64,000 nt of DNA from NCBI RefSeq assembly GCF_000712135.1, contig NZ_JOOE01000004.1, forward strand, positions 603,501 to 667,500, read 5' to 3'. The position numbers were made by a program, and so were the translations under genes. This document shows positions 1 to 7,615 of this stretch, one piece after another; the first letter of the stretch is position 1, and every line of letters begins with the position of its first letter. The notes under the pieces are model-generated. The model searched no databases and had not been told where the DNA came from. It saw only the letters and a list, made by a program, of their open reading frames with translations. This DNA is from Sphingomonas sp. UNC305MFCol5.2. Its GTDB lineage: Bacteria > Pseudomonadota > Alphaproteobacteria > Sphingomonadales > Sphingomonadaceae.

Positions 1-1118
1 AGCACCGGACTGAATCCCGCGGACGCCGGGTTGAGCGCCGAAAGCATGTTGCCGTGGAGGGCGCCCAGGTCCGCGACGAAGCCGGCCGGCCTGAGAAAAT
101 AGAAAGCGAGGAACAGCAGCAGCCCGCTGCCGAAGAAACTGATGGCGATGCGGTAGGCGATCACGGGCCCGGTGCGGATGACGATATTGATGGCGATCAT
201 CACCGAGACGAGCTGCGCCACATACATGATCGTCAGCAGCTGCGAGATGATCAGCGTCGCACCCATCATCACCGTGACGACGAAGATCGGAAAGGCCGTG
301 TTGAAGATATCCTGCGAGATGTAGCCGCCGAGATAGATCGACAGATGCTGGCGGAAGGCGCGGATGCGAAGCGTCGAGAACAGATCGCGGAACATCACGA
401 CGGGAATCAGCAGCGCGGTCTTCAGGTCGAGCGGCGCGGACTGCACCTCCTTCTCGGCTTCGGTATAGGGGCGTTCCCAGGTGAAGATCACCACCAGCAG
501 CACGACCAGGCTGAAGATTGCGCCGAATATCGCACCCATGATCAGGAAGGTGCTGGGCGAATCCTTGCCCCCCAGGCTGCTGATGATCAGCGTCGGCAGA
601 TAGGATGCGAGAATGGCGGAGCTTTGCGCGACGATCATCCGCGCGCCCGCGAACTTCGCCTTTTTCCGATAGTCGTTGGTCATCTCCGCGGCGAGCGTCT
701 CCCATGGGATGAGGAACATCGTGTAGACGAACTCGAAGAAGATGAATGTCAGCAGATAATAAGTGAAGCTGTGCCCGGCGACGAAGATCAGCGCGAAGCT
801 GGGCAGCAGCGGAATGGTGGCGATCAGGAAGACCTTGCGCCGCCCGATGCGCCGGCCGATCCAGCTGTGCCGCAGATTGTCGGACACGTAGCCGATCAGC
901 GGGCAGGTGATCGCCTCGAGCAGCCGCGGCAGGCCGAGGATCAGCCCCGCCTCCGCGGCGGACAGGTTACAGAAGGTGGTGAAGAAATATAACAGCCAGC
1001 CGGTGACGACCGCCTGCGCGCCTGCCCCCAGCATGTCGCCGGAGCCCCAGCCCCAATAATTGTACCAGCGCGGCTGACGGTGCGCAGATACGGTTGGCGC
1101 CGAGGCGCTGCTGGCCAT
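1..1118 (-). CDS. GPH-type sugar/cation symporter (MFS superfamily), C-terminus outside window
   Basis: Translates from an ATG at 1118 (MASSASAPTVSAHRQPRWYN...) for about 372 codons and runs off the left edge. It has long hydrophobic segments and the glycoside-pentoside-hexuronide symporter layout: a YNYWGWGSGD start, a GYVSDNLRHSWIGRRIGRRK loop after the second helix, and the loop -F-IPWETLAAEMTNDYRKKAK-. A strong Shine-Dalgarno sequence (GGAGAGGAAG) lies 6-8 bases upstream. It is divergent from the oligogalacturonate lyase gene, so it probably carries oligogalacturonides or their monomers across the inner membrane. Substrate is inferred from context only. An antisense frame of about 312 codons over this gene is a shadow. 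Confidence 0.85.
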   Translation of the reverse strand, partial: MASSASAPTVSAHRQPRWYNYWGWGSGDMLGAGAQAVVTGWLLYFFTTFCNLSAAEAGLILGLPRLLEAITCPLIGYVSDNLRHSWIGRRIGRRKVFLIATIPLLPSFALIFVAGHSFTYYLLTFIFFEFVYTMFLIPWETLAAEMTNDYRKKAKFAGARMIVAQSSAILASYLPTLIISSLGGKDSPSTFLIMGAIFGAIFSLVVLLVVIFTWERPYTEAEKEVQSAPLDLKTALLIPVVMFRDLFSTLRIRAFRQHLSIYLGGYISQDIFNTAFPIFVVTVMMGATLIISQLLTIMYVAQLVSVMIAINIVIRTGPVIAYRIAISFFGSGLLLFLAFYFLRPAGFVADLGALHGNMLSALNPASAGFSPV

Positions 1119-1244
1119 GCGGGACTTCCTCTCCGGGTTGGGCCGCCGGGATTGCGGCAAACTGCCGATACCGGTTCTTTACTCCATATTCTGAACCGCT
1201 ATCATGATATGTGGAACGACATCAAGTCGGCGGGAGAGTAGAGG

Positions 1245-2549
1245 ATGCGGCTGGGACGCACGATTTGCCAGAGCCTTGCGGCTGCATCGCTGGTGCTGGC
1301 GGAAACGGCGGCGGCGGATCCCGCCGCCGAGTGGGTCGATCCGCTCACCGGGCACAAGGTGGTGCGTATCAGCCGCGAGCCGGGCAGCGCCGCGCTCTAT
1401 TTCCACCAGAACAGCTATACGCCGCGGGGCGACAAGATGGTGATCTCGGTGCCGGGCGGGATCTCGGTGGTCGATCTCAAGACCTGGGCCGTCACGCCTT
1501 TGCTCAAGGAAGAGGACATTGTCCTGCTGTTCACTGGCCGCAAGACGCGGACGGCCTATTACCAGAAGCGCGGCGCTCCGGGTGCGCCCTCGACGATCTT
1601 CGGGGTGGACATCGATACGGCCAAGGTGCGGAAAATTGCCGATGTGGATCGCGGCTTCATCGGGTCGATCAATGCCGACGAGACCTTGTTGCTCGGACAA
1701 TGGGCCGAGAACGACCGGCCGCTCCAGCCGGGGGCGAAGCCCGCCGACAACAGCAAGTTCGGCCAGGCGCAATATGCCGCGAACTGGCCCGACGGCCGCC
1801 CGATGACTTATGCCGAGGCCAAGGAAGTGCGGCTCAACGAGCGGCTCGAGGCCAAAATCCCGATGGAAATCTTCACCATCGACGTGAAGACGGGCGCGCG
1901 GAAAGTGGTCACCGCGTCGACCGACTGGCTCAACCATATCCAGTTCTCGCCGACCGACCCGCAGCAGATCATGTATTGCCACGAGGGCCCGTGGCACAAG
2001 GTCGACCGGATCTGGACGATCCGCGCCGACGGCAGCGGCAAACGCCTCGTCCACAGCCGCACGATGAACATGGAGATCGCCGGGCACGAGTTCTTCTCGC
2101 CCGACGGCAAGACGATCTGGTACGATCTCCAGACCCCGCGCGGGCAGGTGTTCTGGCTCGCCGGCTATGATCTCGCGACGGGCAGGCGCCGTTGGTACAA
2201 TGTCGAGCGGAATGAATGGTCGGTGCACTATAACCAGTCGCCCGATCTGAAGCTTTTCTCGGGCGACGGCGGCGACGGCGAGATGGTCGCGCACGCGCCC
2301 GACGGGAAATACCTCTATCTGTTCCATCCGAAAGACATTCCGGATGTCGCCGGCATTCACGCGCCGGGCGCCGAGAACCTGATCGCGCCGGGCACCTTCG
2401 ACGCCGAGAAGCTGGTCGACATGCGCAAGCAGGATTACCGGCTCGAGCCCAACATGACCTTCACTCCCGACGGCAAATGGATCGTCTTCCGCGGCAATTT
2501 CGAAGGCGCGAACCACGTCTATGCGGTGGAGCTGGCGAAGGCGAAGTAG
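1245..2549 (+). CDS. ogl: Oligogalacturonate lyase (PL22)
   Basis: 434 aa with a signal-like N-terminus (residues 1-24), suggesting periplasmic location. The body is a beta-propeller built of WD40/TolB-like repeats (FSPDGKTIWYDLQTP, FTPDGKWIVF) and contains the NHIQFSPTDPQQIMYCHEGPWHK and NMEIAGHEFFSPDG blocks typical of PL22. These carry the histidines and glutamine that bind the catalytic Mn in characterised family members. The enzyme cleaves unsaturated and saturated digalacturonate to deoxy-hexulose uronate. The start has a GGGAGAG Shine-Dalgarno. It diverges from the GPH transporter, giving a small homogalacturonan-oligomer module beside the RG-I genes. Family assignment is firm; periplasmic location is inferred. 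Confidence 0.9.
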   Translation: MRLGRTICQSLAAASLVLAETAAADPAAEWVDPLTGHKVVRISREPGSAALYFHQNSYTPRGDKMVISVPGGISVVDLKTWAVTPLLKEEDIVLLFTGRKTRTAYYQKRGAPGAPSTIFGVDIDTAKVRKIADVDRGFIGSINADETLLLGQWAENDRPLQPGAKPADNSKFGQAQYAANWPDGRPMTYAEAKEVRLNERLEAKIPMEIFTIDVKTGARKVVTASTDWLNHIQFSPTDPQQIMYCHEGPWHKVDRIWTIRADGSGKRLVHSRTMNMEIAGHEFFSPDGKTIWYDLQTPRGQVFWLAGYDLATGRRRWYNVERNEWSVHYNQSPDLKLFSGDGGDGEMVAHAPDGKYLYLFHPKDIPDVAGIHAPGAENLIAPGTFDAEKLVDMRKQDYRLEPNMTFTPDGKWIVFRGNFEGANHVYAVELAKAK

Positions 2550-2559
2550 CGAGGCCGAT

Positions 2560-2666
2560 CGTCACCCCGGCCTTGTGCCGGGGTCCACGAAGCCGCGGCG
2601 GAGAAGCTGGAGCGGCTTGTCCGTGACTTGCCTCCCGGTGGACCCCGGGACAAGTCCGGTGTGACG
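2560..2666. repeat. REP doublet, family A (copy 1)
   Basis: A roughly 107 bp inverted repeat. The outer arms begin CGTCACCCCGG and end CCGGTGTGACG, and each arm contains its own short hairpin (CCGG-CTTGTG-CCGG type). It lies in the convergent gap between the PL22 and GH115 stop codons. Two further copies occur at 5106-5212 and 38812-38921. It may also serve as a bidirectional transcription end. Confidence 0.85.
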
Positions 2667-2673
2667 GAAGGGG

Positions 2674-5100
2674 TTAGCGGTCGGCCGGCACGAAGCGCAC
2701 CGCCTCGATCAGCACGCCGCCGCTCTCCGCCAGTAACTCGAAGCGATGGCGTCCGCTTTCAATCACCGCCGGCACGTCCACCGAAATCCGGTTGTCGAGC
2801 ACCGCCTGCGCCCAGGCGGCATTCCCGGTCTCGCGCGGTATCGAAAGCGGCCAGTCACGGCCGTCGATGCGCAAGATCAGCTGCAACGGCGCACCGTCGG
2901 CATCGGCATAGGTCGGAATCAGATCCACGATCACCTGCCAGCGACCCTCCGGAAGTTCACGCACCACCGTGCCCCGCACGGGGCCATCCATGCGCGAGCC
3001 CAGCACGAACCCCCCGCGGCCGAGGTCGGGCACCGGCCGCCAATTCCCCGCCGCACTTTCAAGATCGAGCCCGACATCGAGTTTCGCGACCGGTTCGACC
3101 AGCGCGGGCACCGCCGGAGCGCCGCCGGGCGCGGGCAGCACCGGTGGCGTCAGGCGGAAGCTCTTCCACTGGCCATCCGCGGGCTCGACCGCAATGAAGC
3201 CCCGCCATTTGCCGTCGGCGAGCTGGCCATAGGCCTCGGTCAGTTCGGCGATACGCGCGTCCGCCGCGCGGGCCTCGGTGCCGCGGCTCAGCGCGCGGGA
3301 GAGGTCCACGTCGCGCAGCCGATCCTGTGCCTCGGCGGCGAAGAAGCGGCGATTGGCCTCTGCCGCGGCTTCCACCGGATAGCCGAGCAGTTCGAAGAAT
3401 GCCGCGCGGCGTTCTTCGGGGATCCGTCCGGCGATCGCGCGGACCCGCGCGATATTGCGATCGAACGCGGCGAGCCGGGCATCGGCCTCTCCGATCGAAT
3501 ACGGGCTCTGGCGCGCTTTCTGCCCGGGCAGATACCATTGGAGATGCTCGGGGCGCCGCTCGAAATTGAGCCGGTGATGCCCGGCGAGCACGGCGGCTAT
3601 CGCGTCATCTTCGCCTGGCGCAATGTTCTCGCGCGCCCAGCGCCGAATCCAACCGTCCACACCGAGCGCGCGCGTCCCCGGCACGTCCCATGCGAGCGAC
3701 AGGAAATAATCGGTGGCGAGTTCGGCGGGCTTGATGTCGCCGACATTGGCGATCCACATGCGCTGCGCGCCGAGATCATAGGCGCGGCCCATCTCCTCGG
3801 CGATCAGGGCGGGCGGCGTGGTCGACAGCCACAGATAGGAGAGCGGCGCGCCGAGATAGGAGAGGTGGTAATAGATGCCCGCGCCGCCGCTGCGCTTGCG
3901 CTCGCCGGGCGTGGGGAAGCGGCGGATATAGCCGAAATTGTCGTCGGGCCACATCAAGGTGACGTCGTCGGGCACCGCCAGCCCGGCGCGGTAGATATCG
4001 AGCACTTCCTTGTACGGCGTGAACACCTGTGGGACGTGCTCGACCTGCGGCGACACATGCCGGGCGATCATCGCGCGCTGGTCGGCGATGATGCTTTCGA
4101 GGAAGCGCTTCCGCGTCGGCATGTCCGACGCGCCCTGCATCCCGCTGTCGTGGATGCCGCGCATGCCGAGCGTCCAGATGCTCTCATATGCGCCGTTGGT
4201 GCGGGCACGTTCCTCCCAATAGGTGCGGACGCCGTCGGGGTTCTTGCCGTAATCATAATCGTGCGGATCGGCGGTCCATTCGCCGACATTGTTGCGCAGC
4301 ATCGGCTCGGCATGGGACGAGCCCATCACCAGGGCATAGCGATCGGCGAGCTTGGCATTCTCAGGCGTAGCGTTGAAGGCGGGCGAGATCTTGTGCATCG
4401 CCGGCCACAAGGTGTTGGCCTTCAGCCGCAGCAGCAGTTCGAACACCTTGGCATAGGTCTTCGGCCCCATGCCGTGCCCGCCCTCGAAGTTGGTGGCCGA
4501 CCAGGGGGTGAGCCCCCAATCCTCGTCGTTGAGGAAGATGCCGCGATATTTGACCGAGGGCGGCCCGAAACGGTGCGTGCCCGGGTGGACATGCAGCGCC
4601 GGCTGCTTGAGCGGCGTGACGTCGGCCCACCAATGCCAGGGCGATACGCCGATCGCACGGCTGAGCTCGTAGATGCCGTAAGCGGTCCCGCGCCGGTCGC
4701 TCCCGGCAATGACGAGCGCGCGGGCCACGCCGGGCGCGGGGCGCTCGACCGTGGCGATGACGAAGCTTTCCCACGCTCCCTTGAGCCCCTTGGCATCGAG
4801 CTTGCCGCTTGCGATCAGCTTGTCGATCGTGGGATTCTTGCCGATCGTGCCGGCCCAGATCGGATCGCCGCCCGCGCTCTTGCCGGTGACGCTTTCGAGG
4901 TCGCTGCGCAGATCCTCGGCGGCGATGGCGACGACCGCATGGTCGCCCTCGGCGGTGGCGACGCGCGCGCCGGCGAGGTTCACTCCCGCCGCGTCCGGCC
5001 GCGCATCGATCCAGTCGGCAAGCTGCGCGCGCGCGGGGAGGGGGGCGAGGAGAAGGCAGAGGGCCAGGACGAAGCGCCGGAGCGCGCCGGCTCTGCCCAT
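2674..5100 (-). CDS. GH115 family glycoside hydrolase (alpha-glucuronidase family)
   Basis: 808 aa from the ATG at 5100, beginning MGRAGALRRFVLALCLLLAPLPARA, a clear signal peptide. GH115 hallmarks follow: RGTAYGIYELSRAIGVSPWHWW (about residues 137-158), the KYRGIFLNDEDWGL motif (about 184-197), a (beta/alpha)8 region with LLLRLKANTLWPAMH and GSSHAEPMLRNN, then a C-terminal beta-rich domain. Known GH115 enzymes remove alpha-1,2-(4-O-methyl)glucuronic acid from xylan or arabinogalactan. In this locus arabinogalactan-type side chains or decorated RG-I are likelier than xylan; that is an inference. An in-frame extension upstream would read through REP doublet copy 2, so 5100 is preferred. The GGTGA acting as Shine-Dalgarno is supplied by the end of that repeat. 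Confidence 0.88.
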   Translation of the reverse strand: MGRAGALRRFVLALCLLLAPLPARAQLADWIDARPDAAGVNLAGARVATAEGDHAVVAIAAEDLRSDLESVTGKSAGGDPIWAGTIGKNPTIDKLIASGKLDAKGLKGAWESFVIATVERPAPGVARALVIAGSDRRGTAYGIYELSRAIGVSPWHWWADVTPLKQPALHVHPGTHRFGPPSVKYRGIFLNDEDWGLTPWSATNFEGGHGMGPKTYAKVFELLLRLKANTLWPAMHKISPAFNATPENAKLADRYALVMGSSHAEPMLRNNVGEWTADPHDYDYGKNPDGVRTYWEERARTNGAYESIWTLGMRGIHDSGMQGASDMPTRKRFLESIIADQRAMIARHVSPQVEHVPQVFTPYKEVLDIYRAGLAVPDDVTLMWPDDNFGYIRRFPTPGERKRSGGAGIYYHLSYLGAPLSYLWLSTTPPALIAEEMGRAYDLGAQRMWIANVGDIKPAELATDYFLSLAWDVPGTRALGVDGWIRRWARENIAPGEDDAIAAVLAGHHRLNFERRPEHLQWYLPGQKARQSPYSIGEADARLAAFDRNIARVRAIAGRIPEERRAAFFELLGYPVEAAAEANRRFFAAEAQDRLRDVDLSRALSRGTEARAADARIAELTEAYGQLADGKWRGFIAVEPADGQWKSFRLTPPVLPAPGGAPAVPALVEPVAKLDVGLDLESAAGNWRPVPDLGRGGFVLGSRMDGPVRGTVVRELPEGRWQVIVDLIPTYADADGAPLQLILRIDGRDWPLSIPRETGNAAWAQAVLDNRISVDVPAVIESGRHRFELLAESGGVLIEAVRFVPADR

Positions 5101-5105
5101 ACCAT

Positions 5106-5212
5106 CGTCACCCCGGACTTGTTCCGGGGTCCACTCAGCCTCATCGGCTGCCATAAAGCCTCTCGTCCAGCCCTTGTCTCCCGGTGGACGCCGGAACAAG
5201 TCCGAGGTGACG
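5106..5212. repeat. REP doublet, family A (copy 2), abutting the GH115 start
   Basis: Arms CGTCACCCCGGACTTG... and ...CGAGGTGACG form a roughly 107 bp inverted repeat with internal hairpins (CCCCGGA-CTTGT-TCCGGGG). It ends five bases upstream of the GH115 ATG (5100), so on the minus strand its terminal GGGGTGACG supplies the purine-rich sequence before that start codon. Confidence 0.85.
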
Positions 5213-5279
5213 GAGGACTTTTTGAGCGCGGAGGTTGATCTGCGGGCAGCGAGCCAGAAGAGCAGCGCCGCCCGCTGCA

Positions 5280-6392
5280 TCAGATGTACGTCCGCAGGAA
5301 CTCGCCCAGCGCGCAGATCGCGAGGCTCTGGCCATAGGGCATCGAGGTCAGGCGGATGTCCTTGTAGAATTGCAGCGTGTCGCCCATCGCCGTGCCGAAG
5401 CTGACCTGCTGGAGCTCGCCCGTCGCGTCGATATTGGCGAGCACACCCTTCACGGCCTTGATCCCGACCTGCTCGTAGTGGCGCGGCAGATAGCCCTTCC
5501 GCACGCCCTTCAGGATGCCATACGCGAAGCCAGCAGTGGCCGAAGCCTCGAGGTACGAAGTCGGATCCATCACCAGCGTGTGCCACAGCCCGCTCGCGTC
5601 CTGCGTCTCGGCCAGCGTCTTCACCTGCGCGGCGAGCGTGTCGATCAGGAACGCGCGGAAGGCGTCGCCCTCGGGCAAATCAAGGATCTCGATAATCTCG
5701 GGAATCGCGATCGTCACCCAGCAATTGCCGCGCGCCCACAGCGCCTCGGCGAAATTGTGCCGTCCGTTGAAGTCCCAGCCGTGGAACCAGAGGCCGGTCT
5801 TCTTGTCGAAGAGATATTTGATGTGGACGAGGAACTGGCGCTTCGCCTCCTCGACATAATGCGGCCGACCCAGCAGCAGCCCGATCTTGGCGAGCGGCAG
5901 CACCGACATCATGAGCGTGTCGTCCCACATCTCGCCGGGATTCTCGTCGTTATAGACGATGTGCTGGAAGCCGGCTTCCTCGGTCTTGGGCAGGCCGTCG
6001 GGCGCCATCAGCCATTCGGCCCAGGTGTCGAGATAGGGGATGTAGCGCGGATCGGGCTCGTGCTCGTACAGGTAAGCGAGCGTGATGAACGGGGCCATCG
6101 TGTTGATGTTCTTGGTCGGCGTGCCCTCGGCGAAGCGGTCCTCGAACCATTGCTTGATGATGTGGAGCGCCTTGTCGTCGCCGGTCTGCTCGTAATAGCG
6201 CCACATGCCGAACAGGCCGACGCCGTGGGTCCATTCCCAGCCGGCCCAGCCCTTGGTGTCGATGATCCGGCCGTCCTCGAGATGGAGCAGGAACTCGCCG
6301 GTCTCGTCCTTGATATTGACGAGATTGTCCATCAACAGATCGATCTTCGACGTGATCTCGCTGCGCGGAACGTCGTGCGTGAGGGCGGTCAC
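5280..6392 (-). CDS. GH105 unsaturated rhamnogalacturonyl/glucuronyl hydrolase
   Basis: 370 aa with no signal peptide, so probably cytoplasmic. It is an (alpha/alpha)6-barrel of the YteR/YesR family: GWEWTHGVGLFGMWRYYEQT (about 51-70), the MWDDTLMMSVLPLAKIG block (about 155-171) carrying the catalytic aspartate, then FHGWDFNGRHNFAEALWARGNCW. It hydrates the 4,5-unsaturated uronic acid left by lyases such as the PL11 encoded upstream and releases rhamnose or the next sugar. The start is a GTG preceded by AGGAG seven bases away. It lies 32 bp downstream of the GH53 gene in the same direction. Confidence 0.93.
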   Translation of the reverse strand: MTALTHDVPRSEITSKIDLLMDNLVNIKDETGEFLLHLEDGRIIDTKGWAGWEWTHGVGLFGMWRYYEQTGDDKALHIIKQWFEDRFAEGTPTKNINTMAPFITLAYLYEHEPDPRYIPYLDTWAEWLMAPDGLPKTEEAGFQHIVYNDENPGEMWDDTLMMSVLPLAKIGLLLGRPHYVEEAKRQFLVHIKYLFDKKTGLWFHGWDFNGRHNFAEALWARGNCWVTIAIPEIIEILDLPEGDAFRAFLIDTLAAQVKTLAETQDASGLWHTLVMDPTSYLEASATAGFAYGILKGVRKGYLPRHYEQVGIKAVKGVLANIDATGELQQVSFGTAMGDTLQFYKDIRLTSMPYGQSLAICALGEFLRTYI

Positions 6393-6424
6393 TTAATATC
6401 TCCTGGTTTCGGTAAGTTCGCGGG

Positions 6425-7615
6425 TCATTTGCTGACCCCATAGTCCTTCGCCATCTTTTGGTAGAGGCGAATGAAGGTCGGATCGGCGTCGTAGCGCCCG
6501 CCATGATCGCGCGGTTTGCGCGGTGCCGGCGGGGCGGGGGCGGCGCCCGGCGCCTCGGCGCCGTTGATGCCCTGCGAGAGCAGGTTCGGCCGCGGCCCCT
6601 CGCCGGCGCTGACACCGTCTTTCAGGAAGATCGCTTCCTGATGCCGCGTCGGCTCCCAGATATAGCTGCCCCAGCCGTTGGCATGCGCGTGGACGAGGTC
6701 GTTCACATAGCGTTTGCGCGACGAATATTCGATCGCGAAGAAGCCTTTGTCGGGGTAGCTTTTGCCGAATTCGGCGAAGGTCCGCGCCCAATCGCCTTCG
6801 GCGGCCTGCTGGTAGCAGGAGAAGCCGAGCGCATCGAAATCCACGCCGCGCGCGATCAGATTGTCGGTCCAGTGCCGGACGATCGGCCAGTGCCTGCCGA
6901 GATGATTGTGGAGCGCCAGCGGCACCCCGGGCAGCGTATCGCGTGTCGCCGAAACGGCGGCCTTGAGCAGCGCCGCGAACCGGTCATAGCCGCCCGCGCC
7001 CGTCACGCTCATGTGCACGGCATCGGTCTGCGGATTGCCGGTCGGGATGGTCAGCGGCACGCGGCCCTCTGGCCAGAGCATGCCGAAGGTCGTCTCGTTG
7101 CCCAGAATCGCGAGATCGGGCGCAGCACCGGCGGCCTTGAGTGCGGCGAAGGTGTCGACGGTGTAGCGATGGACGGTCTCGACGAGCTTCGCGAAAGGCA
7201 GGTCCGCCCATGCCGCGGGCTTGTTCTGATGCTGCGGATCGGCCCAGGTGTCCGAATAATGGAGCGTGGTCGAAAGATGGAAGCCGGCAGCCTTGATCCG
7301 CCGGGAAAAGTCGATGATCTGCTCGATCCCGCACCACGGCCCGCCCGGCTTGCCCTTCGAATAGCCGTTCTCGGGATTGACGAAGAGGCGGAGTTTGAGC
7401 GCATTGAAGCCGGCGTCGCGAAAGATCGCGAGCGGGTCTTTCCGGACGCCGTCCTGGTAATAGGTCGCGCCCGCGGCCTCGTCCTCGGGCACCCAGGAGA
7501 TGTCGGCGCCGATGAGAAAGGGCCAGGGCCGGGCGCCGGATCTGGCGCGCGCCGGCGCGGCAAGGCCCGCGAGGCCCAGCGCGCCTGCGCCGATCGTCTG
7601 GCGGCGCGTTATCAC
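6425..7615 (-). CDS. GH53 endo-beta-1,4-galactanase (arabinogalactan)
   Basis: 396 aa. The N-terminus MITRRQTIGAGALGLAGLAAPARA has a twin arginine and hydrophobic core, so it is a Tat or Sec export signal. GH53 signatures: FLIGADISWVPEDEAAGATYYQDG (about 33-55), NALKLRLFVNPENGY, LHYSDTWADPQHQNKPAAW, and ILGNETTFGMLWPEG with the probable acid/base E174. The nucleophile is probably E296 (FFAIEYSS). It cuts beta-1,4-galactan side chains of RG-I. The start is a GTG overlapping the GH35 stop codon (GTGA), indicating translational coupling. The -TTFG- after GNE differs from the more usual -I-NG-, a small substitution near the active site. Confidence 0.93.
   Translation of the reverse strand: MITRRQTIGAGALGLAGLAAPARARSGARPWPFLIGADISWVPEDEAAGATYYQDGVRKDPLAIFRDAGFNALKLRLFVNPENGYSKGKPGGPWCGIEQIIDFSRRIKAAGFHLSTTLHYSDTWADPQHQNKPAAWADLPFAKLVETVHRYTVDTFAALKAAGAAPDLAILGNETTFGMLWPEGRVPLTIPTGNPQTDAVHMSVTGAGGYDRFAALLKAAVSATRDTLPGVPLALHNHLGRHWPIVRHWTDNLIARGVDFDALGFSCYQQAAEGDWARTFAEFGKSYPDKGFFAIEYSSRKRYVNDLVHAHANGWGSYIWEPTRHQEAIFLKDGVSAGEGPRPNLLSQGINGAEAPGAAPAPPAPRKPRDHGGRYDADPTFIRLYQKMAKDYGVSK

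Noticed and set aside
2746..5238. An 830-codon plus-strand open frame opposite GH115
   Set aside because: It has arginine/glycine-rich shadow composition without ribosome site or recognisable domains; the minus-strand GH115 explains the region.
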